Below, piece by piece: positions 34,265-42,926 of a stretch of 64,000 bases of DNA. A program made the translations under genes and the position numbers. The DNA is from Stieleria sp. JC731. GTDB lineage: Bacteria; Planctomycetota; Planctomycetia; Pirellulales; Pirellulaceae. Position 1 is the stretch's first letter. Every line of letters begins with the position of its first letter. The stretch is from assembly GCF_020966635.1 (NCBI RefSeq), contig NZ_JAJKFQ010000029.1:124001-188000 (forward strand), in the 5' to 3' direction. A model generated the notes under the pieces. It was given only the letters and a program-made list of their open reading frames with translations, was not told the origin of the DNA and did not search any database.

Positions 34265-37200
34265 ATGCCACCAAGTGACTCACAGCAGCCATCCGAAACC
34301 CCAGACGATCGCATTCGTGAAAATGAATCGCGGACGACGATTTCACATCATTCGGAACGGACGGGGCCGGAGAATCGGGAACAGTCATTGTCTTTCCCGG
34401 CGGAAGATCCTGGCAGCACTAATGTACTGAATCTTTCATCAGTGCAGGATGATGCTCCGCTGTCAGTCGGCCAAGTGGTGCTAGACAGATACGTCATCAA
34501 GGAGCGACTGGGGCGTGGAGGATTTGGAACCGTCTTTTCGGCACATGATCGAAATTTGAATCGTATGGTTGCGATCAAGCAAGCTCGATCGCTGCGAAGC
34601 TTTGTCCGTGGCCAGGTCCGCGAAGAGGCCAGAAAAATTGCTTCGCTCAATCATCCCAACATCGTCCAAATTTACGATTTGGTTGAACAAGGTGACAACG
34701 CATGCTTGATCGTCATGGAATACCTGGAGGGAACGTCACTCTCACGGTACTTGAAAAACAATTCGATCACGATCGCACAAGCGGTTCACTTGGGGATTGG
34801 GATTTGTGATGCACTGATCCATGCCCATACCAAACAGTTGGTTCACAGTGATCTTAAACCCGCGAACCTTCACCTCTGTCCCGGCGACCAAATCAAACTG
34901 CTGGACTTCGGTTTGGCTGTCGCGCACTTTCCGAACCAGGGAACACGAATCGGTGGCACCCCGGGATACATGTCCCCTGAACAGATCCGCGGCGAATCCC
35001 ACCTGATCGACGGCAGAACGGATATCTGGGCGTTTGGGGTCGTCCTCTATCAATTGTTAACTGGGGCACGACCGTTCTCTTCCAACGATGACGCGACGAC
35101 CAATGCACGTACCCTGTTCAAGCTTGCACCACCGCCACAACAACTGAACCCGGATATCGATAATGAACTGCAACGGATCGTCCTGAAGTGTTTGGAGCCA
35201 TTGATCACCTCCAGATACCTTTCCGCCGTTCAAGTTCGCGAAGACTTACTTCACTGGTCCGAGAAAGCTGATCCACAGTTTCCAGCTTCAACGGAAGCAC
35301 CTGTGGAAATACCAATGCCCGTCGCTTCGGTCCCAAGTTCGGTGAGACTTAGCCGACGAGGCCTCCAACCTTTTTCGGAATCCGATGCACAAATCTATCT
35401 CAGCCTGATTCCCGGACCGCGTGATCGAAACAACGTTCCTGATTCCATTCGATTTTGGAACCGTTGGATCATGAGCAATGATCCACAGACGGATCATCCT
35501 GTCGGCGTGCTCTTCGGTCCCAGTGGCAGCGGAAAAACGTCCTATGTCCGTGCGGGACTTTTCAGTCAGCTTGGTCCTGACGTATGCCGTGTCTATTTGG
35601 AATGTCGGCCAGGTGACCTAGGCTCACGCTTGACAAAGGCGATCGAGTCTCAAATCGATGCACCCGCTGACGGATCCTCACTACGTGATCTTTTGCACCA
35701 ACTTCGAAGTGGGTCAACTGGATCGCAAAAGTTTCGCAAGCTGCTCATCGTGCTCGATCAATTTGAATCCTGGGCACACGTCGCGACTCTCGATGAACGT
35801 CTTGATTTAGCCGAAGCATTGCGGCAATGCGACGGGATACAAATCCGCGCATTGATCATCACCCGCATCGACTACTGGATCGGAACGCAAGAACTGCTTC
35901 GTTGGCTGGAGGTGCCAATGCAGGAAGGGCGAAACGTCGCCTCAGTCGATCTTCTGAACACATCGGAAGCAGAACGTATCCTCGAAGTGATTGGCCGTGA
36001 ACAGAGAACCCTGCCAGAGGACGGCCAACTGTCCAAAGAACAGAAACTATTTTTGACTCAGGCTGTGAACGAATTGGCCAATGACGGAAAAGTCATATGC
36101 GTTCACTTGGTCATGTTCGCGGAAATGGTGCGACGCACGAACTGGACGCCGCGTTCGTTGCGCGAGAGCGGAGGGGTCTCAGGTGCGTGCAGTCTCTTTT
36201 TCCAAGAATTATTTGAGAAGGACAGTGGACACTCACCGGAATACCGCCGCATCGCACCGGTGGTCCCTGCGATCCTAGCCAAACTCACGCCGGTCGAATC
36301 GGATAACGCTGTCAATGTCAGCGAAACAGCAACCTCGATTCGCCAAGCAGCCGAAGAATCCGGGTATCCACATTTGGTCAACGACGCTCTGCGTCTGCTC
36401 AGCGAAGATCTTCGCATTATCAGTGTTGTTGGTCCCGACGTGATTCGTTCCGACCAGGACAGACCGGAGGGCAACAGTCACGAGGTGCGATATCGGCTGG
36501 CTCACGATTTCCTCGTCGAACCGGTTATCACATTCCTAATCCGTGTTCGTAAAAATTCGTGGCGAAACCGAACGATGACGCGACTGGTCGAGATGAGCGA
36601 GACGTGGTCACGACGTCCTAAGCCAGTGCACCTGCCAAATTTCACCGACTACCTAATCCTCTCGTTTGGGACGGTCTTCCAAAGACGCTCTCCGACGGAC
36701 GCACGATTCCTGCGTGCGGCAACGCGATTGCACGCAGGACGAATCTCCGTCGGCGCGATCAGTTTGTTGGGACTTATTTTTCTATCGGTGGTGACGTGGT
36801 ACCAGTGGAATGCGGCCCGCCAGTATCGTCAGTCACAATTGAACGCAGAAGTCGCTCGATTATTGGAAAGCCGATCTGCGGACGACTTCAGCACACAGGC
36901 AGAGCGTTTATCTCAGTTCGGAATCGATGCTCTCAACCAAGTCGGCGCATGGCAAATCTCAACCGACGATCGTATCAAACTTCTGGCGTTGCTCTTTGAA
37001 CAACACATCAAGCAAGAATCGTTTGTGGGTATTGCTCCATTAATTTTGGAAGCCCCATCAAGCCTGTTCGATTCCGTACTGTCGGTCGCGAAAAAGACCC
37101 CCGACGCGTCACAATGGTTGCGCAGCGTTGCGACTGCAGGAGAAGAGTCACAGGATGGAGCCGAGCTTGACAGCCAAGAAATTCCGCCGCAAGAATTGCG

Positions 37201-38314
37201 TGACCGAGCCGCGATTCTTCTTGCCTACCTGGGTGATCGCCAGCCCTTGCTAAAAAGGCTGAGCGCTTCAAAAGATCGAGTTCGTGACGAAGCGTTTATT
37301 AGCACTACGATGACATGGCGTGGTCATCCAGACCTTTGGGCAGATATTGTCAGCAACAACAATGACGCAATTATCCGCTACTACGCCGGGACAATCTTGG
37401 GCGGATACCCCAAAGACCAGCTATTGCTTGACGGAATTGATTTCGACTTCAATGCGCTGGTCAATTCAAAAGATGCGAGTGTCTCTAGCATCGCGCGTTT
37501 CCTGGCAAAGCATCTCGGCAAAGATCCGCTGGCATATCCGTTGGCACCTCCAAACGATGCCAACTGGATTGTCGGCCCTGGCAATATTCCGATGGCAATA
37601 TTCGAACCGACTAAATTCGAAACGACCGTCATGTTAGCTGCCGAACGACGAGAACCAGCCAAAATCAACACCTATGAAGTAACAAAACCGTTTTTGGTCG
37701 CGACGATACCGGTCCCTCAATTCCTTTACGAAGATTTTGCGGATGACCTGTCCGCACAGGGATCCGATTTTGATACCGACCGCAAACTAGAACGTTGGGA
37801 ACTGCCGACCTATTTGACCGACAATCCCAATCAGCCTGCCGTTGCGGCTACGCTCTCGCAAACGTTTCGGTTCTGCAATTGGCTTAGCGAGCGAGAAGGC
37901 CTAACGCCCTGTTTTACACCCAAAGAGGTGGAGCCGGTTGCCGACCCTAAAAAAGAAATCCCGCCGATACCTTGGACTTACGATTCGAATGCCAACGGTT
38001 ACCGCGTTCTCACGGATGATGAGTTTTGGCTTGTCGCGACAAATGGTTATCTCACGACAAACTCTGCACTCGCTGTTGAGATCGCTGGTCTGAACACCAA
38101 ACAAATTCGACAGCGGTACCCAAGAGAACTTTTCGCATTGATTCCAAATCGCGCGGGCTTATTTCTGTTTGATCGATATTGTGGTACCTGGATTACCGGA
38201 CACCCACTGATCACAGGGTACAACATCGCGAGCTTCGGACCGGCACCCGGATTCTCGCAAAACTATGGGGTACCGGTAGGCGGCATTTACCTTTGTCGCA
38301 CAGCAACGCAGTAG
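34265..38314 (+). CDS. Ser/Thr protein kinase - STAND NTPase - transmembrane - FGE-like fusion protein
   Basis: 1349 residues. Residues ~75-330 are a Hanks kinase: GRGGFGTVF (83-91), Lys105 in MVAIK, HSDLKPAN (194-201), DFG (214-216) and GTPGYMSPEQ (231-240). The catalytic loop has HSD where most kinases have HRD. After a linker, RRGLQPFSESDAQIY (364-378) opens a STAND-type NTPase with Walker A GPSGSGKTS (418-426) and Walker B KLLIVLDQFE (492-501); RLAHDFLVEPV (744-754) resembles the end of nSTAND modules. One transmembrane helix follows (~826-846), then helical repeats. The C-terminal ~170 residues (FCNWLSEREGLTPCF, YRVLTDDEFWLVA, VGGIYLCRT) resemble a degenerate formylglycine-generating-enzyme/C-type-lectin-like domain without an obvious catalytic Cys pair. 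Signalling or conflict role inferred. Confidence 0.88.
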   Translation: MPPSDSQQPSETPDDRIRENESRTTISHHSERTGPENREQSLSFPAEDPGSTNVLNLSSVQDDAPLSVGQVVLDRYVIKERLGRGGFGTVFSAHDRNLNRMVAIKQARSLRSFVRGQVREEARKIASLNHPNIVQIYDLVEQGDNACLIVMEYLEGTSLSRYLKNNSITIAQAVHLGIGICDALIHAHTKQLVHSDLKPANLHLCPGDQIKLLDFGLAVAHFPNQGTRIGGTPGYMSPEQIRGESHLIDGRTDIWAFGVVLYQLLTGARPFSSNDDATTNARTLFKLAPPPQQLNPDIDNELQRIVLKCLEPLITSRYLSAVQVREDLLHWSEKADPQFPASTEAPVEIPMPVASVPSSVRLSRRGLQPFSESDAQIYLSLIPGPRDRNNVPDSIRFWNRWIMSNDPQTDHPVGVLFGPSGSGKTSYVRAGLFSQLGPDVCRVYLECRPGDLGSRLTKAIESQIDAPADGSSLRDLLHQLRSGSTGSQKFRKLLIVLDQFESWAHVATLDERLDLAEALRQCDGIQIRALIITRIDYWIGTQELLRWLEVPMQEGRNVASVDLLNTSEAERILEVIGREQRTLPEDGQLSKEQKLFLTQAVNELANDGKVICVHLVMFAEMVRRTNWTPRSLRESGGVSGACSLFFQELFEKDSGHSPEYRRIAPVVPAILAKLTPVESDNAVNVSETATSIRQAAEESGYPHLVNDALRLLSEDLRIISVVGPDVIRSDQDRPEGNSHEVRYRLAHDFLVEPVITFLIRVRKNSWRNRTMTRLVEMSETWSRRPKPVHLPNFTDYLILSFGTVFQRRSPTDARFLRAATRLHAGRISVGAISLLGLIFLSVVTWYQWNAARQYRQSQLNAEVARLLESRSADDFSTQAERLSQFGIDALNQVGAWQISTDDRIKLLALLFEQHIKQESFVGIAPLILEAPSSLFDSVLSVAKKTPDASQWLRSVATAGEESQDGAELDSQEIPPQELRDRAAILLAYLGDRQPLLKRLSASKDRVRDEAFISTTMTWRGHPDLWADIVSNNNDAIIRYYAGTILGGYPKDQLLLDGIDFDFNALVNSKDASVSSIARFLAKHLGKDPLAYPLAPPNDANWIVGPGNIPMAIFEPTKFETTVMLAAERREPAKINTYEVTKPFLVATIPVPQFLYEDFADDLSAQGSDFDTDRKLERWELPTYLTDNPNQPAVAATLSQTFRFCNWLSEREGLTPCFTPKEVEPVADPKKEIPPIPWTYDSNANGYRVLTDDEFWLVATNGYLTTNSALAVEIAGLNTKQIRQRYPRELFALIPNRAGLFLFDRYCGTWITGHPLITGYNIASFGPAPGFSQNYGVPVGGIYLCRTATQ

Positions 38315-38334
38315 CATGAAGCCTTTGTTCTACA

Positions 38335-38913
38335 TCAATCACAGTAGCCGTAGACACAGCACCGATAGCATTTGTATTGGCATGGCCAGTCGTCTTCTTC
38401 ACACCCACAAAATTCGGTGTCATATTCACAGCCCGTCAGTGGATTACAAGCAGGAAAGTAGAACAATCCGCACTTGAAATTTCCTGTGCAATAGTTCCAG
38501 CGAAGTGCGGCTGCGTATCGACACCACTTTATCGATTCTGGATCTCCAGCATGCCTCGTAGCACAACAAGCGACATCAAGCCCGTACTGTGCTGCGCAAA
38601 AAGACCGAGGAGATCCGGGGGGCAGGCCTGGACCGTTGAAACATAATTCGGATGAGAGAACTGGGTCCGGCGCCATGCCACAACCACATCCGGCATCTAC
38701 CGATGCACTTACCGCAGAACACGCCGCGGCAGCGTTGTTAGTGCAAGCGGGCGCACTGCAGACATCGGCACTACAAACATCGGTACAAGGAGTACAAACT
38801 TTTTGACAATGGCGTTTTCCGAACAGCCGTTTTAATAATCCGCCGGCTTCGACTTGCGAACTAGATGCAAGCGTCGCGATCACAATCAAGACAAGAGTAC
38901 TTTTCCGCATCAT
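38335..38913 (-). CDS. Cysteine-rich secreted small protein
   Basis: 192 residues from ATG 38913, preceded by AAAGGA; the open frame begins at 38943. MMRKSTLVLIVIATLASSSQ then VEAG is a signal peptide. By hand count the rest contains about 25 cysteines, many paired as CxxC, CC or CxC (KVCTPCTDVC, DAGCGCG, KCYRCCVYGYC). That density suggests a disulfide-stabilised surface protein or metal-binding protein. It is convergent with the kinase fusion, only 20 bp away. I recognise no family. Confidence 0.7.
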   Translation of the reverse strand: MMRKSTLVLIVIATLASSSQVEAGGLLKRLFGKRHCQKVCTPCTDVCSADVCSAPACTNNAAAACSAVSASVDAGCGCGMAPDPVLSSELCFNGPGLPPGSPRSFCAAQYGLDVACCATRHAGDPESIKWCRYAAALRWNYCTGNFKCGLFYFPACNPLTGCEYDTEFCGCEEDDWPCQYKCYRCCVYGYCD

Positions 38914-39155
38914 CTTGGAGCATTCCTTTAGAATCGGGGGCAACTACCTTTGATTGTCCGCCAACGCAATTCGGCACAGCGAACTCACGCCTTTATCATT
39001 CGTTGCGACTAGGGCCATCGTCAATAGTCAGGTATACGACAGCCCCTCCACAGCCATCTTTTATTCGATTAGTCGACCAGTTCACTCGTTTTCCGGTGCC
39101 AAACAAGTCACCGCATGGCGTTGCCAAGCCAGATTCGGGAGCTTAACGTGATCCT

Positions 39156-42100
39156 ATGCGATACGCGGAACTGCACTGTAAAAGCAACTTTTCATTCCTC
39201 TGTGGGGCGTCTCATCCGGACGAACTTGTCAACAGAGCGATCGAACTTGGATACGACGCGCTAGCGCTGACTGACAACGAAACGCTCGCTGGCGTCGTCC
39301 GCGGATTCGGCGCGGCTCGCGATGCGAATTTCCACTACATCGTTGGTTCTGAAATCCACCCAATCGATGCGCCATCCATGGTGCTTTGGCCAACCGATCG
39401 CCAGGCCTATGGAAGGCTTTGCCAGTTGATTTCCCGCGGTCGTCTGCGTAGTGAGAAAGGTGCTTGTGAAATTCGCTGGTCGGACGTTCTTGAATTTAAT
39501 CAAGGGATGGTGGCTGGCGCAATCCATCACACCGATCCCAACCAAGCCTCTTCGAAGCCGGAGCTTTCAGCTGAGTTTTTACGCGGCCCCTTTCGAGAAG
39601 CATTCAAAGACTCTGCTTACCTGCTTTGTTCATTGCACTTAGGGCCCGACGACAGAGCTACCTCGCAACGCTTTCATCAACTATCGATTCAGTCCGGGGT
39701 GCCTTGTGTCGCGTCGGGAAACGTGCACTATCACCTAGCCGAACGGATGCTATTGCACGATTGCGTGACAGCGATCCGAAACGGAACCACGATCGACCAG
39801 GTCCACGCTGAACGTTTTGCAAATAGCCAGTATCACATGCGATCGATCGACGAGATTGCATTTCTCTTTCGCGACATGCCCGGGGCGATCGAACGCACGA
39901 TCGAAATTGCACAACGCTGTCGATTTAGTCTTGGTGAACTCCGCTACGAATACCCTGAGGAAATCGCACCGCCAGGGATGTCGCTGATCGAACATCTGAA
40001 GCGACTGACTTGGGAAGGTGCACAGCAGCGATGGCCGGCTGGTGTGCCATCACATGTGATCGATCTACTGCGACACGAAATGGAACTGATCGAAGAGCTT
40101 CACTACGAAGCCTACTTTTTGACGGTCTGGGACATGGTTCGATTTGCCCGCAGCCGAGGAATCCTTTGCCAAGGACGCGGTAGCGCGGCTAATTCCACCG
40201 TTTGTTACTGCCTCGGAATCACCAGCGTCGATCCCTCGCAAAATGATTTGCTGTTCGAACGTTTTATCAGTCGAGAGCGAAATGAAGCTCCTGATATCGA
40301 TGTCGATTTCGAACACCAACGTCGTGAAGAAGTTCTTCAGTACCTTTACGAAAAATATGGTCGTGACCGCGCAGGAATGACCGCAACGGTCACCAGTTAC
40401 CGAGGCAAGAGTGCGATTCGAGAAGTCGGAAAAGCCCTTGGCCTGTCCGCTGACATGATTGATTCGCTTTCCAAAATGGCTGGCGACTATCGCGGCACGG
40501 AAGAAAAAATTCCTGCGGGCCTCGATGCCTGTGGGCTGGATGTTCATTCTGAAATCGGAACCAGATTTACATACCTGGTCAAAAACCTGATGGGGTTCCC
40601 TCGTCACCTTTCGCAGCATGTTGGCGGAATGGTGATGTCTGCCGGAAAACTTTGTGAACTCTGCCCGATCGAAAACGCGGCGATGGAAGGTCGCACGGTC
40701 ATCCAGTGGGACAAAGATGATCTCGACGAACTCGGGATTTTGAAAGTCGACGTGCTGTCGCTGGGAATGCTCTCCGCGATCCGGCGATGCTTTGAACTGG
40801 TCGAACGACATCACAAAAAAAAATGGTCTTTGTCAACAATCCCGCATGGCGATCGGCAAACCTACGACATGATTTGCAAAGCCGACACGATGGGCGTCTT
40901 TCAAATTGAAAGCCGCGCCCAAATGAGCATGTTGCCGCGTCTAAGACCGCGTTGTTTCTACGACTTAGTTGTTGAAGTCGCGATCGTCCGCCCAGGACCG
41001 ATCCAAGGGGACATGGTGCATCCGTTTTTGAAAGCACGTGAGAACCCATCTGCGGTTCAATATCCAAACGAAGCAATCAAAGCCGTCCTGCAAAAAACGC
41101 TGGGAGTACCGATCTTTCAAGAACAGGCGATGCGACTTGCCGTCGTCGCCGCAGGATTTACCCCCGGTGAAGCCGACCAACTTCGTCGCGCGATGGCAGC
41201 ATGGCGACGCCCAGGTGTGATTGATAAGTTCCGTATCAAACTGCTCGACGGAATGAAACAGAACGGGCTGACCGGAAAATTTGCCGATCAAGTGTTCAAC
41301 CAGATCCGTGGCTTCGGTGAATATGGATTTCCCGAATCACACGCGGCGAGCTTTGCGCTGCTGGTCTACGTGTCTTGTTTTCTAAAGCGACATTACCCAG
41401 CCGCATTCTGCTGCTCGTTGCTAAACAGTCAACCGATGGGTTTCTACGCGCCGGCTCAGTTGGTCGCTGACGCACAAAAACACGGCGTCGAAGTGCTTCC
41501 GGTTGATGTCAACGAAAGCGAGTTCGAATCGACTTTGCAATTCACATCGTCCATGTCTGGTCCTGCAATTCGTCTGGGCCTAAACACGATCCGCGGATTG
41601 CCGACCGAAGATGCGATCCGTCTTGCTCAAGAACGATTACGCGGCGGCCCCTTTCGCGACGTCACCGATGTCACTCGCAGAGCCAAAGTCGGACAAGCGG
41701 TTGTCTCGCAACTGGCTGACGCGGACGCGTTCAAAGGCTTAGTCGGAGACCGCCGCGCAGCGATCTGGCAATCACTTGGTCAATCCGAAGCACCGCAAGA
41801 TGCGCCGCTGTTGGATTCACTCGACGACGACGAGGAACTGCCGGATCAACTGACCGCCATGTCGCCATTGGAAGAAGTCTACGCCGACTACAACACAACG
41901 GGGATGAGTCTAAAAGCCCATCCAATCTCGTTCGCACGTGATGAACTGCGGCAAAAACGTTGCGTGACGGCTAGCGATCTGCCACGTTTAAGGGATGGAA
42001 GACACGTTCGCATCGCAGGGTTGGTCACAATGCGGCAACGTCCCGGCACCGCGAAAGGCATCACGTTTGTCACCATCGAAGACGAAACCGGATCGATGAA

Positions 42101-42281
42101 CTTAGTCATCTTTCCGAAGGTTTGGCAAGCGTTCTTTCAAGTTGCCAAAACTAGCAACGCCTGGCTTGTCGATGGCAAGTTAGAAAACAAGCAAGGCGTC
42201 ATTCACATCATCGTCGGCCGCCTAACAGACCTCTCAAGTGAAGTTGAAGGATTGAGGTTGCGTTCAAGAGACTTTCATTGA
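39156..42281 (+). CDS. dnaE2: Error-prone DNA polymerase III alpha subunit homologue DnaE2 (ImuC)
   Basis: 1041 residues, the size of DnaE2 rather than replicative DnaE (~1160). The N-terminal PHP domain begins YAELHCKSNFSFLCGASHPD. GILCQGRGSAANSTVCYCLG near residue 335 and NEAPDIDVDFEHQRREEVLQ near 380 form the polymerase palm; the latter contains the catalytic Asp pair. GEYGFPESHAASFALLVY near 720 is typical of DnaE2. The C-terminal OB fold (VRIAGLVTMRQRPGTAKGIT) is present. DnaE2 carries out translesion synthesis after damage, normally with ImuA and ImuB; neither is adjacent here. The LDxxxxE-type replication cofactors cannot be judged from one gene. Confidence 0.94.
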   Translation: MRYAELHCKSNFSFLCGASHPDELVNRAIELGYDALALTDNETLAGVVRGFGAARDANFHYIVGSEIHPIDAPSMVLWPTDRQAYGRLCQLISRGRLRSEKGACEIRWSDVLEFNQGMVAGAIHHTDPNQASSKPELSAEFLRGPFREAFKDSAYLLCSLHLGPDDRATSQRFHQLSIQSGVPCVASGNVHYHLAERMLLHDCVTAIRNGTTIDQVHAERFANSQYHMRSIDEIAFLFRDMPGAIERTIEIAQRCRFSLGELRYEYPEEIAPPGMSLIEHLKRLTWEGAQQRWPAGVPSHVIDLLRHEMELIEELHYEAYFLTVWDMVRFARSRGILCQGRGSAANSTVCYCLGITSVDPSQNDLLFERFISRERNEAPDIDVDFEHQRREEVLQYLYEKYGRDRAGMTATVTSYRGKSAIREVGKALGLSADMIDSLSKMAGDYRGTEEKIPAGLDACGLDVHSEIGTRFTYLVKNLMGFPRHLSQHVGGMVMSAGKLCELCPIENAAMEGRTVIQWDKDDLDELGILKVDVLSLGMLSAIRRCFELVERHHKKKWSLSTIPHGDRQTYDMICKADTMGVFQIESRAQMSMLPRLRPRCFYDLVVEVAIVRPGPIQGDMVHPFLKARENPSAVQYPNEAIKAVLQKTLGVPIFQEQAMRLAVVAAGFTPGEADQLRRAMAAWRRPGVIDKFRIKLLDGMKQNGLTGKFADQVFNQIRGFGEYGFPESHAASFALLVYVSCFLKRHYPAAFCCSLLNSQPMGFYAPAQLVADAQKHGVEVLPVDVNESEFESTLQFTSSMSGPAIRLGLNTIRGLPTEDAIRLAQERLRGGPFRDVTDVTRRAKVGQAVVSQLADADAFKGLVGDRRAAIWQSLGQSEAPQDAPLLDSLDDDEELPDQLTAMSPLEEVYADYNTTGMSLKAHPISFARDELRQKRCVTASDLPRLRDGRHVRIAGLVTMRQRPGTAKGITFVTIEDETGSMNLVIFPKVWQAFFQVAKTSNAWLVDGKLENKQGVIHIIVGRLTDLSSEVEGLRLRSRDFH

Positions 42282-42292
42282 GCAGTCCCAAA

Positions 42293-42837
42293 CTCGTCTC
42301 AAGGCTCCTGCCTGTCGATGAGTGCCCTAAACAAACTGAGCCGGTTGGCGATCGCGACCGGCTATGTAGCTGCGACCGTCCTAAGCAGGCAGAGCCTGCA
42401 AGACATTCCTGTGACGAGGCAGAGCCCCGTCACAAGTGCGATCTCGTCGCAAGGCTCCTGCCTTGCGACGCACTGCAATGCAGCCTCCTGGCTGCCGACC
42501 GGTGCCCTAAACTAACTGAGCCGACTCGCGATAGCGACCAGTAGGCAGGCGGAGCCTGCAAGACATCGTGTGACTAGGCAGAGCCTTGTCACAAGTGCAA
42601 TCTCGTCGCAAGGCTCCTGCCTTGCGACGCACTGCATCGCAGCCTCCTGGCTGCCGACCAATGCACTAAACAAACTGAGCCGACTCGCGATAGCGACGGT
42701 TATGTAGCTGCGACCGTCCTAAGCAGGCGGAGCCTGCAAGACATCGTGTGACAAGGCAGAGCCTTGTCACAAGTGCGATCTCGTCGCAAGGCTCCTGCCT
42801 TGCGACGCACTGCATCGCAGCCTCCTGGCTGCCGACA
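42293..42837. repeat. Tandem array of nested small hairpins, ~150-180-bp period
   Basis: The landmark CTCGTCGCAAGGCTCCTGCC starts at 42443, 42602 and 42780, with a degenerate first copy at 42293. Each unit contains several perfect hairpins that share a GGC-loop-GCC core: CGTCGCAAGGC/GCCTTGCGACG with loop TCCT, GCAGCC/GGCTGC with loop TCCT, GCAGGC/GCCTGC with loop A/GGA, and TGTGACAAGGC/GCCTTGTCACA with loop AGA (42747-42771). The stems differ but the core is constant. The array separates dnaE2 from the convergent operon end at 42927. Confidence 0.85.
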
Positions 42838-42926
42838 CAACTTAACCGCGGCTATCGCCTTTGCGGCTCAGTGTAAAAATGCCTCCTGAGCTGCGTCGCG
42901 ATGACGACGGTGAAGTGATCAACAAC

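Noticed and set aside
37680-38314. Active formylglycine-generating enzyme able to mature the nearby sulfatases
   Set aside because: The FGE-like end of the kinase fusion is degenerate and lacks an evident catalytic Cys pair.
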